NCBI GenBank assembly: GCA_028686135.1
Contig: JAQUCP010000014.1
Coordinates: 1-64,000, forward strand
From: UBA12481 sp012523435
GTDB lineage: Bacteria > Bacteroidota > Bacteroidia > Bacteroidales > UBA12481
Length of the DNA stretch: 64,000 nucleotides
Direction: 5' to 3'
The translations under genes and the position numbers were made by a program. The notes beneath the pieces were generated by a model that was not told where the DNA came from, did no database searches, and saw nothing but the letters and a program-made list of their open reading frames with translations. The first letter of the stretch is position 1; each line of letters begins with the position of its first letter. Shown here piece by piece: positions 43,407 through 52,016 of this stretch.

Positions 43407-44516
43407 ATGATCTTCAAAGAATTCTCAGCAACTAAAAAGAGGCTCTTCCGGGTGATGGACGACCAGGGGAAAATCATCTCCCCCTCCCACCTTCCGGAGA
43501 TCAGCAATGAGCTGTTGATCAAGGCATTCCAGGATATGCTCTTCGCCCGCACCGCCGATCAGATGATCGTGAGCTACCAACGTCAAGGACGTATCTTTAC
43601 CTATCCCCCTAACCTCGGTCAGGAAGCTATCCATTCGGCTGTTGCTCAGGTGATTAAGCACGACGACTGGCTAGTTCCGGCTTTCCGTGAAATGGGAGCT
43701 TGGCTGGCGAAAGGCGTAACATTAAAGGATCTTTTCCTCTACTTTATGGGAAATGAGACAGGCGGCAGCTTTTCCAGCGCGCACAACATGTTCCCCGTTT
43801 CGGTGCCAATCGCTTCGCAGCTACCACATGCAGCAGGGATAGGTTATGCAATCAAGTTGAAAAAACTGGATCAGGTGGTGTATGCCTTTACCGGCGACGG
43901 GGGCACCTCGGAGGGTGATTTTCATGAGGCACTGAATTTTGCTGCCGTATGGAAGGTGCCCGTGGTCTTCATTATCCAAAACAACCAGTTTGCGATCTCT
44001 GTGCCGCTACGGATGCAAACCGTGTCCGACAGCCTGGCCATTAAAGCTCAAGCTTACGGAATGCCTGGTTTACAGGTTGATGGCAATGATTTCTTCGCAA
44101 TGTTTGCCGCCATCAAAGAAGCCGAAGAGCACACCCGTACTGGGAACGGCCCAGTTCTGATTGAAGCTGTCACCTATCGGCAGGGCGCTCATACCACATC
44201 CGACGATCCGACCAAATACCGGACTCGTGAAGAGGAGGAGGCCTGGCAGAAAAAAGATCCCGTCAATCGATTGCGTAACTACCTGATCGATAAAAAACTG
44301 TGGGAAGAATCGCGGGAGGAGGAACTTATCAGCCAATTTCGGAAAGAGATCGATCGGATCTTTGTGGAAGCAGAAAATCATCCCTCCTATCCGTTGGAGG
44401 ATGTCTTTCAGTATCAATATGCTGAGATGCCTGACGACTTGAAACGGCAAAAGATTGAACACGAAAGGTTCCTGGAGTGGAGCCGCTCCCGAACGAAAAA
44501 GGAGGTAGCCCGATGA
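43407..44516 (+). CDS. pdhA: 2-oxoacid (pyruvate) dehydrogenase E1 component, alpha subunit
   Basis: The protein is 369 residues. The thiamine diphosphate motif starts at GDGGTSEGDFHEALNFAAVW and ends in NNQFAISVP. The N-terminal YRV-like region (RLFRVMDDQGKIISP) and the RQGRIFTYPPNLGQEA segment resemble Gram-positive pyruvate dehydrogenase E1 alpha more than the branched-chain enzyme, but substrate specificity is inferred. Together with E1 beta it decarboxylates the 2-oxoacid and passes the acyl group to lipoyl-E2. Its stop overlaps the E1 beta start (ATGA). Confidence 0.9.
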   Translation: MIFKEFSATKKRLFRVMDDQGKIISPSHLPEISNELLIKAFQDMLFARTADQMIVSYQRQGRIFTYPPNLGQEAIHSAVAQVIKHDDWLVPAFREMGAWLAKGVTLKDLFLYFMGNETGGSFSSAHNMFPVSVPIASQLPHAAGIGYAIKLKKLDQVVYAFTGDGGTSEGDFHEALNFAAVWKVPVVFIIQNNQFAISVPLRMQTVSDSLAIKAQAYGMPGLQVDGNDFFAMFAAIKEAEEHTRTGNGPVLIEAVTYRQGAHTTSDDPTKYRTREEEEAWQKKDPVNRLRNYLIDKKLWEESREEELISQFRKEIDRIFVEAENHPSYPLEDVFQYQYAEMPDDLKRQKIEHERFLEWSRSRTKKEVAR

Positions 44517-45490
44517 AAATTATGAATATGGTCAATGCAATCAATGACGCATTGGATATCAAGCTAAAAGAAGATCCTAACATTGTTGTTTACGGCGAGG
44601 ATGTCGGCGTGGAGGGCGGAGTCTTCCGCGTGACAGAAGGCTTGCAGAAGAAGCACGGAGCCGACCGGGTCTTTGATTCGCCACTGGCTGAATCGGGCAT
44701 TGTGGGAACTGCTGTTGGCATGGCCGCTGCCGGTTTAAGACCAGTAGTAGAAATGCAATTCTGCGGATTTGTCTATCCGGCTTTCAATCAGATCATTTCG
44801 CACGTATCGCGAATGCGGAACCGGACCCGTGGCAAGTACACCATGCCGATTGTCATCCGGGTTCCTTACGGAGGCGGCATCAATGCGCTGGAACACCATT
44901 CGGAAAGTATGGAGGCGCTCTATGCGCACATTCCCGGATTGAAGGTGGTCATTCCGTCCACTCCCGCTGATGCCAAAGGGATGCTCATCTCCGCCCTTGA
45001 ATCCCCCGACCCGGTGATGTTCATGGAGCCGAAAAGAATCTATCGCGCTATCAAACAGGAAGTTAGCGAAGATAGCTATTCCATTCCGCTGGGCAAGGGT
45101 AAAATCCTCCATCCGGGAACAGATGTTACCGTCATTGCCTATGGTGCGATGGTTCGGGAGGTACAGAAAGCCATGGTGATGGCGAAAGAGGCTGGCATCT
45201 CGGTGGAGCTCATTGATTTACGGAGTATCTATCCAATCGATAAAGAGCTGTTAGCCAGCTCTATCAAGAAAACTGGCCGGGTGGTTTTTGTGGCTGAAGA
45301 GCCTACCGCTTTTGGAGTAGGTGCCGAAATCATGGCCATCGCGAACGAAGAGGCCTTTCTGTATCTGCAGGCGCCACCGAAACGAGTTTCTGCTTTCGAT
45401 ACGATTGTGCCGCTACCTAAGGGAGAGCACCATTATCTGATCTCTCCCGAGAAGATCTTCTATGAAATTGAAAGAACTGTAAAATTCTGA
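44513..45490 (+). CDS. pdhB: 2-oxoacid (pyruvate) dehydrogenase E1 component, beta subunit
   Basis: The protein is 325 residues from the ATG at 44513, preceded by a strong GGAGG at 44501-44505. That is unusual here because most genes in this window lack a clear Shine-Dalgarno sequence. Family features are VYGEDVGVEGGVFRVTEGL, FDSPLAESGIVGTAVGMA, the PYGGGINALEHHSESMEA loop and ALESPDPVMFMEPKRIY. It pairs with the alpha subunit to form the E1 tetramer. It overlaps the alpha gene by 4 bases, and the E2 gene follows after four bases. Confidence 0.93.
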   Translation: MKIMNMVNAINDALDIKLKEDPNIVVYGEDVGVEGGVFRVTEGLQKKHGADRVFDSPLAESGIVGTAVGMAAAGLRPVVEMQFCGFVYPAFNQIISHVSRMRNRTRGKYTMPIVIRVPYGGGINALEHHSESMEALYAHIPGLKVVIPSTPADAKGMLISALESPDPVMFMEPKRIYRAIKQEVSEDSYSIPLGKGKILHPGTDVTVIAYGAMVREVQKAMVMAKEAGISVELIDLRSIYPIDKELLASSIKKTGRVVFVAEEPTAFGVGAEIMAIANEEAFLYLQAPPKRVSAFDTIVPLPKGEHHYLISPEKIFYEIERTVKF

Positions 45491-45494
45491 CCTG

Positions 45495-46844
45495 ATGCGT
45501 TATATATTTAAATTTCCGGATATTGGAGAGGGGCTCGACGAGGGTACTATTGCTGAATGGTATGTTCAAAAGGGTCAGCAGGTGGAGATGGGTGAACCCT
45601 TGGTTAAGATGGAGACTGACAAAGTCGTGACGGACATCCCATCGCCACGCGACGGGATTGTGGCAGCGCTTTATGGCCGGGTGGGCGAAACTATCCACGT
45701 CGGGAGTCCACTGGTGGAGTTTGACCTGCCGGGTATTGACGGAGCCGATGCGGTTTCCGAAGTTCAAAAGCCTGTTTTTGAGCCGGTTAATGAAGAAGGT
45801 GCCGGTGTTGTTGGCACCCTGGAGGTAGCTGACAACTCAGCTTACCTGCCACCAACGGATGAAGTCGCCCCCACCCCAACAGCTGAAAAGCCCCTTCCAC
45901 GCCGCGCCCTGGCCACTCCGGTGGCCCGTGCCATGGCGCGGGAGCTGGGCGTTAACATCGACCTGGTTTCTGGGACTGGACCAGCGGGTCGGGTGATGAA
46001 AGAAGATATTGAAAACTATGTCAAACGGGAGAGTTCCGGCCATTATCCCCCGTACCAGACAGCTGCCAGCACTGCTGCGACGCTGAATACGGCATCCGCA
46101 GGGGGTGGCAGGGCAGCAGCCGGAACGGTAGTGCCACCTGCCAGCGAAGCATTTGAGATCCGGCCTCTCAGCCAGATCCGAAAGACCATTGCCCGGAACA
46201 TGATCCGGTCGAAGCAAAACGCCGCCCACATGACAGTTTTTGATGAGGTGGAAGTCTCTGAGCTAATACGCATCCGGTACAAATACAAGGAAGCCTTTGA
46301 GAAAGAGGGCATCAGGTTATCCTATCTGCCGTTCATCCTGAAAGCCACCGCTCTGGCTTTAAAACAACATCCGGTGCTTAACGCCGAACTTGATCTTGAC
46401 AACAACCGGATGATCCTGAAGAAGCACTACAACATAGGGATTGCAGTGGACACAGACGATGGGTTAGTGGTTCCGGTGATCCGGCAGGTGGATGAGATGA
46501 CCATCCGGGCCCTGGCCACCGCTGTGAACACTATCGCAGAGAAAGCCCGCCGAAGGGATATCTCGATGGAAGACATGAAAGATGGCACCTTTACGATCAC
46601 CAATTTCGGATCGATCGGAGGGCAGTTTGCAGTCCCGGTGATCAACTATCCCCAATCCGGCATTCTCGGTATCGGTCGGATGGTGCAGAAGCCGGTTGTC
46701 AAAGATAACCAGGTGGTTCCAGGAACCGTTCTGCCACTGAGCCTGTCGGTCGACCACCGAATTGTGGATGGCGGAGAGGTCACCCGCTTCCTCAACAAAA
46801 TAATGGAATATTTGGGCGATCCGGTCTCATTAATAATTGGTTAA
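45495..46844 (+). CDS. pdhC: Dihydrolipoamide acyltransferase (E2) of the 2-oxoacid dehydrogenase complex
   Basis: The protein is 449 residues. It has one lipoyl domain (residues 1-77, lipoylated Lys in METDKVVTDIPSP), a linker rich in Pro and Ala, and a peripheral-subunit-binding domain (ALATPVARAMARELGVNIDLV, then GTGPAGRVMKEDI). A second flexible linker leads to the catalytic core with SIGGQFAVPVINYPQSGILGI-type sequence and the active site SVDHRIVDGGEV. It moves the acyl group to CoA and forms the core of the complex. It lies four bases after E1 beta; E3 follows after 26 bases. Confidence 0.93.
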   Translation: MRYIFKFPDIGEGLDEGTIAEWYVQKGQQVEMGEPLVKMETDKVVTDIPSPRDGIVAALYGRVGETIHVGSPLVEFDLPGIDGADAVSEVQKPVFEPVNEEGAGVVGTLEVADNSAYLPPTDEVAPTPTAEKPLPRRALATPVARAMARELGVNIDLVSGTGPAGRVMKEDIENYVKRESSGHYPPYQTAASTAATLNTASAGGGRAAAGTVVPPASEAFEIRPLSQIRKTIARNMIRSKQNAAHMTVFDEVEVSELIRIRYKYKEAFEKEGIRLSYLPFILKATALALKQHPVLNAELDLDNNRMILKKHYNIGIAVDTDDGLVVPVIRQVDEMTIRALATAVNTIAEKARRRDISMEDMKDGTFTITNFGSIGGQFAVPVINYPQSGILGIGRMVQKPVVKDNQVVPGTVLPLSLSVDHRIVDGGEVTRFLNKIMEYLGDPVSLIIG

Positions 46845-46870
46845 TTTGTTTTATCTCTAATCTGAATCCC

Positions 46871-48217
46871 ATGGATTATGATCTGATCATCATCGGCGCA
46901 GGCCCAGCAGGGTATGTTGCCGCCATACGGGCCGGGCAGCTCGGAATGAAAACCGCCCTGGTGGAAAAAAAGGCAGTTGGCGGAATGTGCCTCAACTGGG
47001 GCTGCATCCCAACAAAAGTGTATATCGAAAGTGCCAAACTCTTCGACCGGATCAAATCGGCCAAGGCCTTTGGCATCGACGGCATCGACCCGGCGCAAAT
47101 CGCATTCAACTGGGGTACCACAAAAAAACGGTCCGATGATATCGTGAAGAAACTCACCGGAGGAGTGAACTACCTCCTTCGAAAGAACGGCGTGGAAGTA
47201 ATCCATGGCCAGGCCCAACTTAACGGGCCCTCGTCGGTTACCGTCAATAACCGGCTGATCGAGGGAAAAAATATCCTGATCGCCACGGGATCTTACCCCA
47301 AAAACCTTGATTTTCAATTACCTGATGGAAAATCAGTTGAAGTAGAACAGCTATCGCAGCTAGATTCCTTTCCCGAAAAAATCCTGATTTACGGTTTTGG
47401 TGGAGTAGCGTTGGAGTTTGCCCAGTTTTTCCGGATGATCAACCGGGAGGTCACCCTGGTGAGTCCGGTAAAAAACCTTCTTCCGGGCGTCGATACCTAC
47501 CTGAGCAGCTACCTCCTCCGCAAAACCCGTGGCCGTGGAGTTCAAATCATCGAAGAGGCCCAGCTTACCGTTAATACAGACAATCAACTATTTATCAATG
47601 ATAAACCAGCCGATTACGACCTCCTCCTAAACTGCTCCTGGAGACGGGCGGTTGTGCCAGCTTCGGAGGTTGAGCTGAAGCTCACCGCTGATGGCTATAT
47701 TCAGGTGGATGAACACTTGCAAACCAGCATTCCGGGCGTCTATGCCGCCGGCGATGTCAACGGCCTCTCCTACCTCGCCCATGTCGCCTCTGCTCAGTCC
47801 CTCTATGTAGTCAATCGACTGCAGGGAATGCCTGATAATTTGAAAATCAATCAGTTCCCGATAAACATCTATACTATTCCCGAGGTGGCCCAGATCGGGC
47901 TCACTGAGGGGGAAATCCGTGAGAAGGGAATCGAATATCGCATTGGGGAGTTCCCCATGTCGGCCAACGGCAAAGCCCTGGCTGAAGATTCGGCTGATGG
48001 CCTAATCCGGGTCTTATCAGAAAAAAAATATGGCGAAGTTCTTGGGGTTCAAATCATTGCATCCAATGCCACGGATCTCATCGCCGAAGCTGCCGCATTT
48101 ATGTCGGTAGAAGCCACGGTGTACGATGTAGCTCGAACCATTCATGCCCATCCAACGGTTTCCGAAGTTTTCCTGGAGGCCGGTCTGGATGCAGCCGACA
48201 CACCAATCCACAAATAG
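46871..48217 (+). CDS. lpdA: Dihydrolipoyl dehydrogenase (E3)
   Basis: The protein is 448 residues. It has an FAD-binding start (DLIIIGAGPAGYVAAIRAGQLG), the redox disulfide in GGMCLNWGCIPTK, an NAD-binding Rossmann loop (IYGFGGVALEFAQFF), GVYAAGDVNG, and the C-terminal catalytic HAHPTVSEVF. The usual GRRPN segment before GVYAAGD is altered to NCSWRRAVVP and is shorter than in the typical enzyme, but both active-site cysteines and the His-Glu pair remain. It regenerates lipoyl groups on E2 using NAD. It is the last complex subunit in the operon. Confidence 0.93.
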   Translation: MDYDLIIIGAGPAGYVAAIRAGQLGMKTALVEKKAVGGMCLNWGCIPTKVYIESAKLFDRIKSAKAFGIDGIDPAQIAFNWGTTKKRSDDIVKKLTGGVNYLLRKNGVEVIHGQAQLNGPSSVTVNNRLIEGKNILIATGSYPKNLDFQLPDGKSVEVEQLSQLDSFPEKILIYGFGGVALEFAQFFRMINREVTLVSPVKNLLPGVDTYLSSYLLRKTRGRGVQIIEEAQLTVNTDNQLFINDKPADYDLLLNCSWRRAVVPASEVELKLTADGYIQVDEHLQTSIPGVYAAGDVNGLSYLAHVASAQSLYVVNRLQGMPDNLKINQFPINIYTIPEVAQIGLTEGEIREKGIEYRIGEFPMSANGKALAEDSADGLIRVLSEKKYGEVLGVQIIASNATDLIAEAAAFMSVEATVYDVARTIHAHPTVSEVFLEAGLDAADTPIHK

Positions 48218-48252
48218 GAACCCTTTAGAAGCCCCGGCGATAAGATGATCTC

Positions 48253-48855
48253 ATGGAAAAGGTTTATGATTTACCGGATGTTGAGCTGATTAATGCCGAA
48301 GCCACGGAACCCGGTTTTATGATCTGGATCCCGGAGCAAACGACTATTGTGCTGGGGCAAAGCAACGAACCCGACTTGGCTGTTCATCTAGACCTTGCTA
48401 TGGCGGACGGAGTACCGGTGCTGAAACGGTCGTCTGGGGGGCAGACCGTGATACTAACTCCTCAGACGGTGGTCATTTCCGTTCGACTCATCTCTCACCG
48501 CCTGGAAAACCCACAGGTCTATTTTAAGCAAATCAATAGCCTGATTATCAACACCCTGAAAAACATCGGGATTAAAAATCTTGATCAGAAAGGGATTTCC
48601 GATATCACCATTGGCGAGAAAAAAATCCTAGGATCCTCGATCTACCGTAAGAAATCGATGGTTTTTTACCATGCGGTACTAAACATTGCTGAGCCCATAT
48701 CCAGCATCAGCCGCTATTTGAAACATCCAACCCGCGAGCCCGATTATCGTGCCGGGCGTAGTCACGAAGAGTTTGTCACCTCCATCCGGGAAGCCGGGTA
48801 TCCGTTTACCCCTGAACAGGTCAGGCAAGCTTTGTCCGAAACATTTTCGCTGTAA
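48253..48855 (+). CDS. lplA: Lipoate-protein ligase A family protein
   Basis: The protein is 200 residues with a biotin/lipoate ligase fold. VPVLKRSSGGQTVIL matches the RRxSGGG lipoate loop, and ITIGEKKILGSSIYRKKSMVFYHAV includes the catalytic Lys region (GEKKILGSS). It is shorter than E. coli LplA because it lacks the C-terminal accessory domain, so it may be a lipoate or octanoate transferase instead of a full ligase. Its place directly behind E1-E2-E3 fits a role in lipoylating the E2 encoded in the same operon. Confidence 0.85.
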   Translation: MEKVYDLPDVELINAEATEPGFMIWIPEQTTIVLGQSNEPDLAVHLDLAMADGVPVLKRSSGGQTVILTPQTVVISVRLISHRLENPQVYFKQINSLIINTLKNIGIKNLDQKGISDITIGEKKILGSSIYRKKSMVFYHAVLNIAEPISSISRYLKHPTREPDYRAGRSHEEFVTSIREAGYPFTPEQVRQALSETFSL

Positions 48856-48883
48856 TTTTCTGATAAGTTGCTCAGCAGGATTT

Positions 48884-48915
48884 TTTGGTGGGGAAAAGTG
48901 TATATCGTACCTTTA
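48884..48915 (+). promoter_or_regulatory. Promoter of the GH127 gene, TTTG-N20-TACCTTTA
   Basis: TTTG (48884-48887), 20 bases, TACCTTTA (48908-48915), which differs from TAnnTTTG only in the last base. It ends 19 bases before the ATG at 48935. Confidence 0.5.
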
Positions 48916-48934
48916 TTCCACTAAAAAATTCACC

Positions 48935-51634
48935 ATGAAACAAATCCGACTACTGGCAAAGGGTGTGTCACTGCTGCTCGTTGCCACCTGCCTGTGCTTG
49001 ACGGGATGTAACCAGTCTGTCCAACAGGATGAGAACAGCAATCTTGCCATCATTGCAACTCCATCCACATCAATTGGTTACGGCAACTGGGGTATGGCAA
49101 TGAATGACAGTTTAACACCTACCGACTCGCTACCATTCCGCAGGCCACAAGGTCGTCGACCAGGGTGGACAGCTACGCCGCAATGGGTGGGATACGAGTG
49201 GCCACAACCGGTAACGACCAACCGGATCGACCTGTTCCTGTGGGACTATTATGGCCAGCTGGCATTGCCATCCGCTTATTCGCTCCAATATTGGAATGGC
49301 GAGGCGTTCGTTCCAGTAGAACATCCCGAAGGACTAGGATTGGAAAGTGGCATTTTCAACACCACCACTTTTGATCCGGTGGAGACGACTGCCTTGAGGA
49401 TTGCGGTAGATTCAGCTTTATCATTGGCCTTGAACGTGGTAGAATGGAAAGTTTACCTGGCTCCGGGGGCTCCCGGTGTAGCGCCGATCATCTCCGCCGG
49501 TCAGGATCGCGTGGTGATGCAAGGAGGACGCACCTGGCTCACGGGGAGCGCAAAATCCGTGACTGGATTAACTGGTGTTCGCTGGACTAAAAAATCGGGT
49601 CCTGGAGCAGTCAGCTTTGAGGATACTAAATCAATGGAGACCACTGCAACATTCTCAGAAATTGGCGAATACACCATCCAACTCACGGCAAAAGAGGGGC
49701 GGCAAAAGAGTACCTCCGAACTCAAGGTTCAGGTTCAAACCCCTCCACCACCCGAACGCCTCGATGTGGTCTATACCAAGCCATACAAGATCAACAGCCC
49801 ATTATGGAGCGATCGAGCTAAAGCTCTTATAGTCAATTGGATACCTTGGTGTATCGATCAGATTAACCGGACGAACCTACCTACCGGGCAGGGCGGGATG
49901 GATAACTTCATCGAAGCGGCCAAAGCTCTTCGGGGAGAACCTCACGGTCGGCACCTGGGCTATGTCTTTTCAAACGCCTGGGTTCATCAGACCATCGAAT
50001 CCATGTGCATCGCCCTGATGGTAGATCCACAAGGAGACCCTGATATCATCCGGGCACATCAAAAAATGAGAGCCACTCTGGAAGACTGGATCCCCAAAAT
50101 TCTTGCCGCCCAAGAGCCCGATGGCTATCTTCATACCGCCTGGACCCTCCGCGATACCACCCGCTGGAAATCAAAATGGGCAGAGGAGACCCGTGGCAAC
50201 CACGAAGGCTATGTGGCTGGATATTTCATTGAATCAGCTATCAATCATTACACCCTGACCAACGGTAGCGACCGGCGGCTTTACGATGCCGCGAAAAAGC
50301 TGGCCGACTGCTGGGTGAATAATATCGGACCCGACAAGATCCATTGGTTCGACGGTCACCAGGAGATGGAACAAGCACTGGTACGCTTCGGACGGTTTGT
50401 GAATGATATGGAGGGAAACCATCAGGGCGACAGTTATATCGACCTGGCCAAGTTCCTGCTGGATAACAGAGCCGGTGGTGCTGAATATGACCAAAGCCAT
50501 GTGCCTGTTCAACAACAATACGAAGCTGTGGGCCATGCCGTCAGAGCTGTCTATTCCTACTCCGCCATGGCCGATGTTGCCGCAGAAACCGGCGATATCG
50601 ACTACCAAAGCGCCACGATGTCGCTGTGGGACAATATTATGCATAAGAAATACTACATCACCGGAGGGATTGGCAGCGGAGAAACATCCGAAGGATTTGG
50701 AGACGACTATTCCCTTGGCAATCATGCCTATTGCGAAGCTTGCTCCTCCTGCGGGATGATCTTCTTTCAATATAAGATGAACCTCGCCTACCACGATGCA
50801 CATTATGCCGACTGCTACGAAGAGACGATCTACAATGCCCTGCTCGGATCGCTCGATCTGGAAGGCAAGAACTTTTTCTACGACAACCCACTGGTGTCCA
50901 ACCGTGCACGATACGACTGGCATGTGTGCCCCTGTTGTGTGGGCAATATCCCTCGCACCCTGCTGATGATTCCAACCTGGACCTATGTCAGAGGAGCTGG
51001 AGGAATCTATGTTAACCTGTTCATTGGCAGTACGATACAGGTGGAGAAGGTGGCTGGCACCACGGTAGAGATGGTCCAGGAAACTGACTATCCCTGGAGT
51101 GGAGAGGTGGCCATCATCGTGAATCCGCAGGAATCCAAAGAGTTCACCCTGTTTGTCCGAGTGCCCGATCGTTCAACGAGCAAGCTGTACGTCGCTGAGC
51201 CTCCGGTTAAGGGACTCACCTCTCTGACATTAAATGGTGAACCGATCAACATAGAGGTAGAAAACGGGTATGTTCCTATCCGGCGCGTCTGGCAAGCAGG
51301 CGACCGGGTGGAGCTATCTATGCCGATGGAGGTTCAGAAAGCCACTGCAGATGAACGAATCGTAGCCAACCGTGATCGGGTGGCACTGCGCTATGGACCG
51401 CTGGTTTACAACGTTGAAACGGCTGATCAAGCTGACATCCACCAGTCTTTGGGCAACGGACCCCTGGAAGCAGTCTGGATGCCGGACCTTCTTCGTGGCG
51501 TGATGGCCATCCGGGGCAACTGGTCGGACGGCTCACCCATGTTAGCCATTCCCAACTTTGCCAGAAATAACCGGGAAACTCCCGAGCCAAAGGAGAGGGG
51601 AACCGTAACCTCACAGGTTTGGATAAAAAAATAA
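48935..51634 (+). CDS. GH127 family lipoprotein, beta-L-arabinofuranosidase-like (DUF1680)
   Basis: The protein is 899 residues with a lipoprotein signal peptide (CLCLTGC). Residues about 40-190 form an F5/8-type sugar-binding domain (YEWPQPVTTNRIDLFLWDYYG). A PKD/Ig-like domain follows (about 190-275), and then the GH127 catalytic region from VVYTKPYKINSPLWSDRAKA-type sequence onward. The zinc-cysteine site is present: E601-A-C603 and C667-C668, matching the Glu, Cys, Cys, Cys ligands with Cys nucleophile in characterised GH127. It removes L-arabinofuranose from plant or arabinogalactan glycans, outside the cytoplasm. The upstream open frame overlaps lplA and is not used. Confidence 0.9.
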   Translation: MKQIRLLAKGVSLLLVATCLCLTGCNQSVQQDENSNLAIIATPSTSIGYGNWGMAMNDSLTPTDSLPFRRPQGRRPGWTATPQWVGYEWPQPVTTNRIDLFLWDYYGQLALPSAYSLQYWNGEAFVPVEHPEGLGLESGIFNTTTFDPVETTALRIAVDSALSLALNVVEWKVYLAPGAPGVAPIISAGQDRVVMQGGRTWLTGSAKSVTGLTGVRWTKKSGPGAVSFEDTKSMETTATFSEIGEYTIQLTAKEGRQKSTSELKVQVQTPPPPERLDVVYTKPYKINSPLWSDRAKALIVNWIPWCIDQINRTNLPTGQGGMDNFIEAAKALRGEPHGRHLGYVFSNAWVHQTIESMCIALMVDPQGDPDIIRAHQKMRATLEDWIPKILAAQEPDGYLHTAWTLRDTTRWKSKWAEETRGNHEGYVAGYFIESAINHYTLTNGSDRRLYDAAKKLADCWVNNIGPDKIHWFDGHQEMEQALVRFGRFVNDMEGNHQGDSYIDLAKFLLDNRAGGAEYDQSHVPVQQQYEAVGHAVRAVYSYSAMADVAAETGDIDYQSATMSLWDNIMHKKYYITGGIGSGETSEGFGDDYSLGNHAYCEACSSCGMIFFQYKMNLAYHDAHYADCYEETIYNALLGSLDLEGKNFFYDNPLVSNRARYDWHVCPCCVGNIPRTLLMIPTWTYVRGAGGIYVNLFIGSTIQVEKVAGTTVEMVQETDYPWSGEVAIIVNPQESKEFTLFVRVPDRSTSKLYVAEPPVKGLTSLTLNGEPINIEVENGYVPIRRVWQAGDRVELSMPMEVQKATADERIVANRDRVALRYGPLVYNVETADQADIHQSLGNGPLEAVWMPDLLRGVMAIRGNWSDGSPMLAIPNFARNNRETPEPKERGTVTSQVWIKK

Positions 51635-51675
51635 TTAAGAGAATTAGCCGGATAACAGTGCGGTGACAAAATCGC

Positions 51676-51683
51676 TATATTTG
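51676..51683 (+). promoter_or_regulatory. -7 box TATATTTG before the truncated secreted gene
   Basis: TATATTTG fits TAnnTTTG and lies 24 bases before the ATG at 51708. No -33 element was found. Confidence 0.3.
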
Positions 51684-51707
51684 GTTACGAACCAACCTGT
51701 TACTCCT

Positions 51708-51763
51708 ATGAAAGCTTTTGCTATTGTTTTGGTTGCAGCACTAGGTATTCTCAGTGCTGCCGG
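51708..51763 (+). CDS. Start of a secreted protein, truncated by assembly gap
   Basis: Only 18 codons are visible before the N-run: MKAFAIVLVAALGILSAAG, a typical signal peptide. The rest of the gene lies in the gap and cannot be identified. It need not be the same gene as the fragment after the gap. Confidence 0.5.
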
Positions 51764-51863
51764 NNNNNNNNNNNNNNNNNNNNNNNNNNNNNNNNNNNNN
51801 NNNNNNNNNNNNNNNNNNNNNNNNNNNNNNNNNNNNNNNNNNNNNNNNNNNNNNNNNNNNNNN
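51764..51863. other. Assembly gap of 100 N
   Basis: Exactly 100 N, the usual placeholder for a gap of unknown size. Together with the partial frames on each side, the 383 bases between the GH127 gene and rhaB hold a truncated secreted gene, the gap and a NadB-like tail. The missing sequence may be kilobases long. Confidence 0.97.
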
Positions 51864-51953
51864 AGCCGCGGGCTTCACTACACCTACGACTATCTCTGGA
51901 CTGGGTATTCCCTCTGGTTTTCAGCCTTTTCGATCCGCTGCGTGAAGGACTAA
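51864..51953 (+). pseudogene. C-terminal fragment resembling L-aspartate oxidase (NadB)
   Basis: Right after the gap the frame reads SRGLHYTYDY and then about 20 unrelated residues to a TAA at 51951. SRGLHY-x-x-DYP near the end is a strongly conserved NadB signature; here the Pro is replaced by Leu and the tail is odd, so a frameshift or contig-end error just after DY is possible. Only 30 codons are visible, so the assignment is tentative. Confidence 0.4.
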
Positions 51954-52016
51954 CGATCCCCATGGCAGCATTTCTGCAAAAACCACTACTTTTAAGGCAA
52001 GGGAATTTTACCACTG

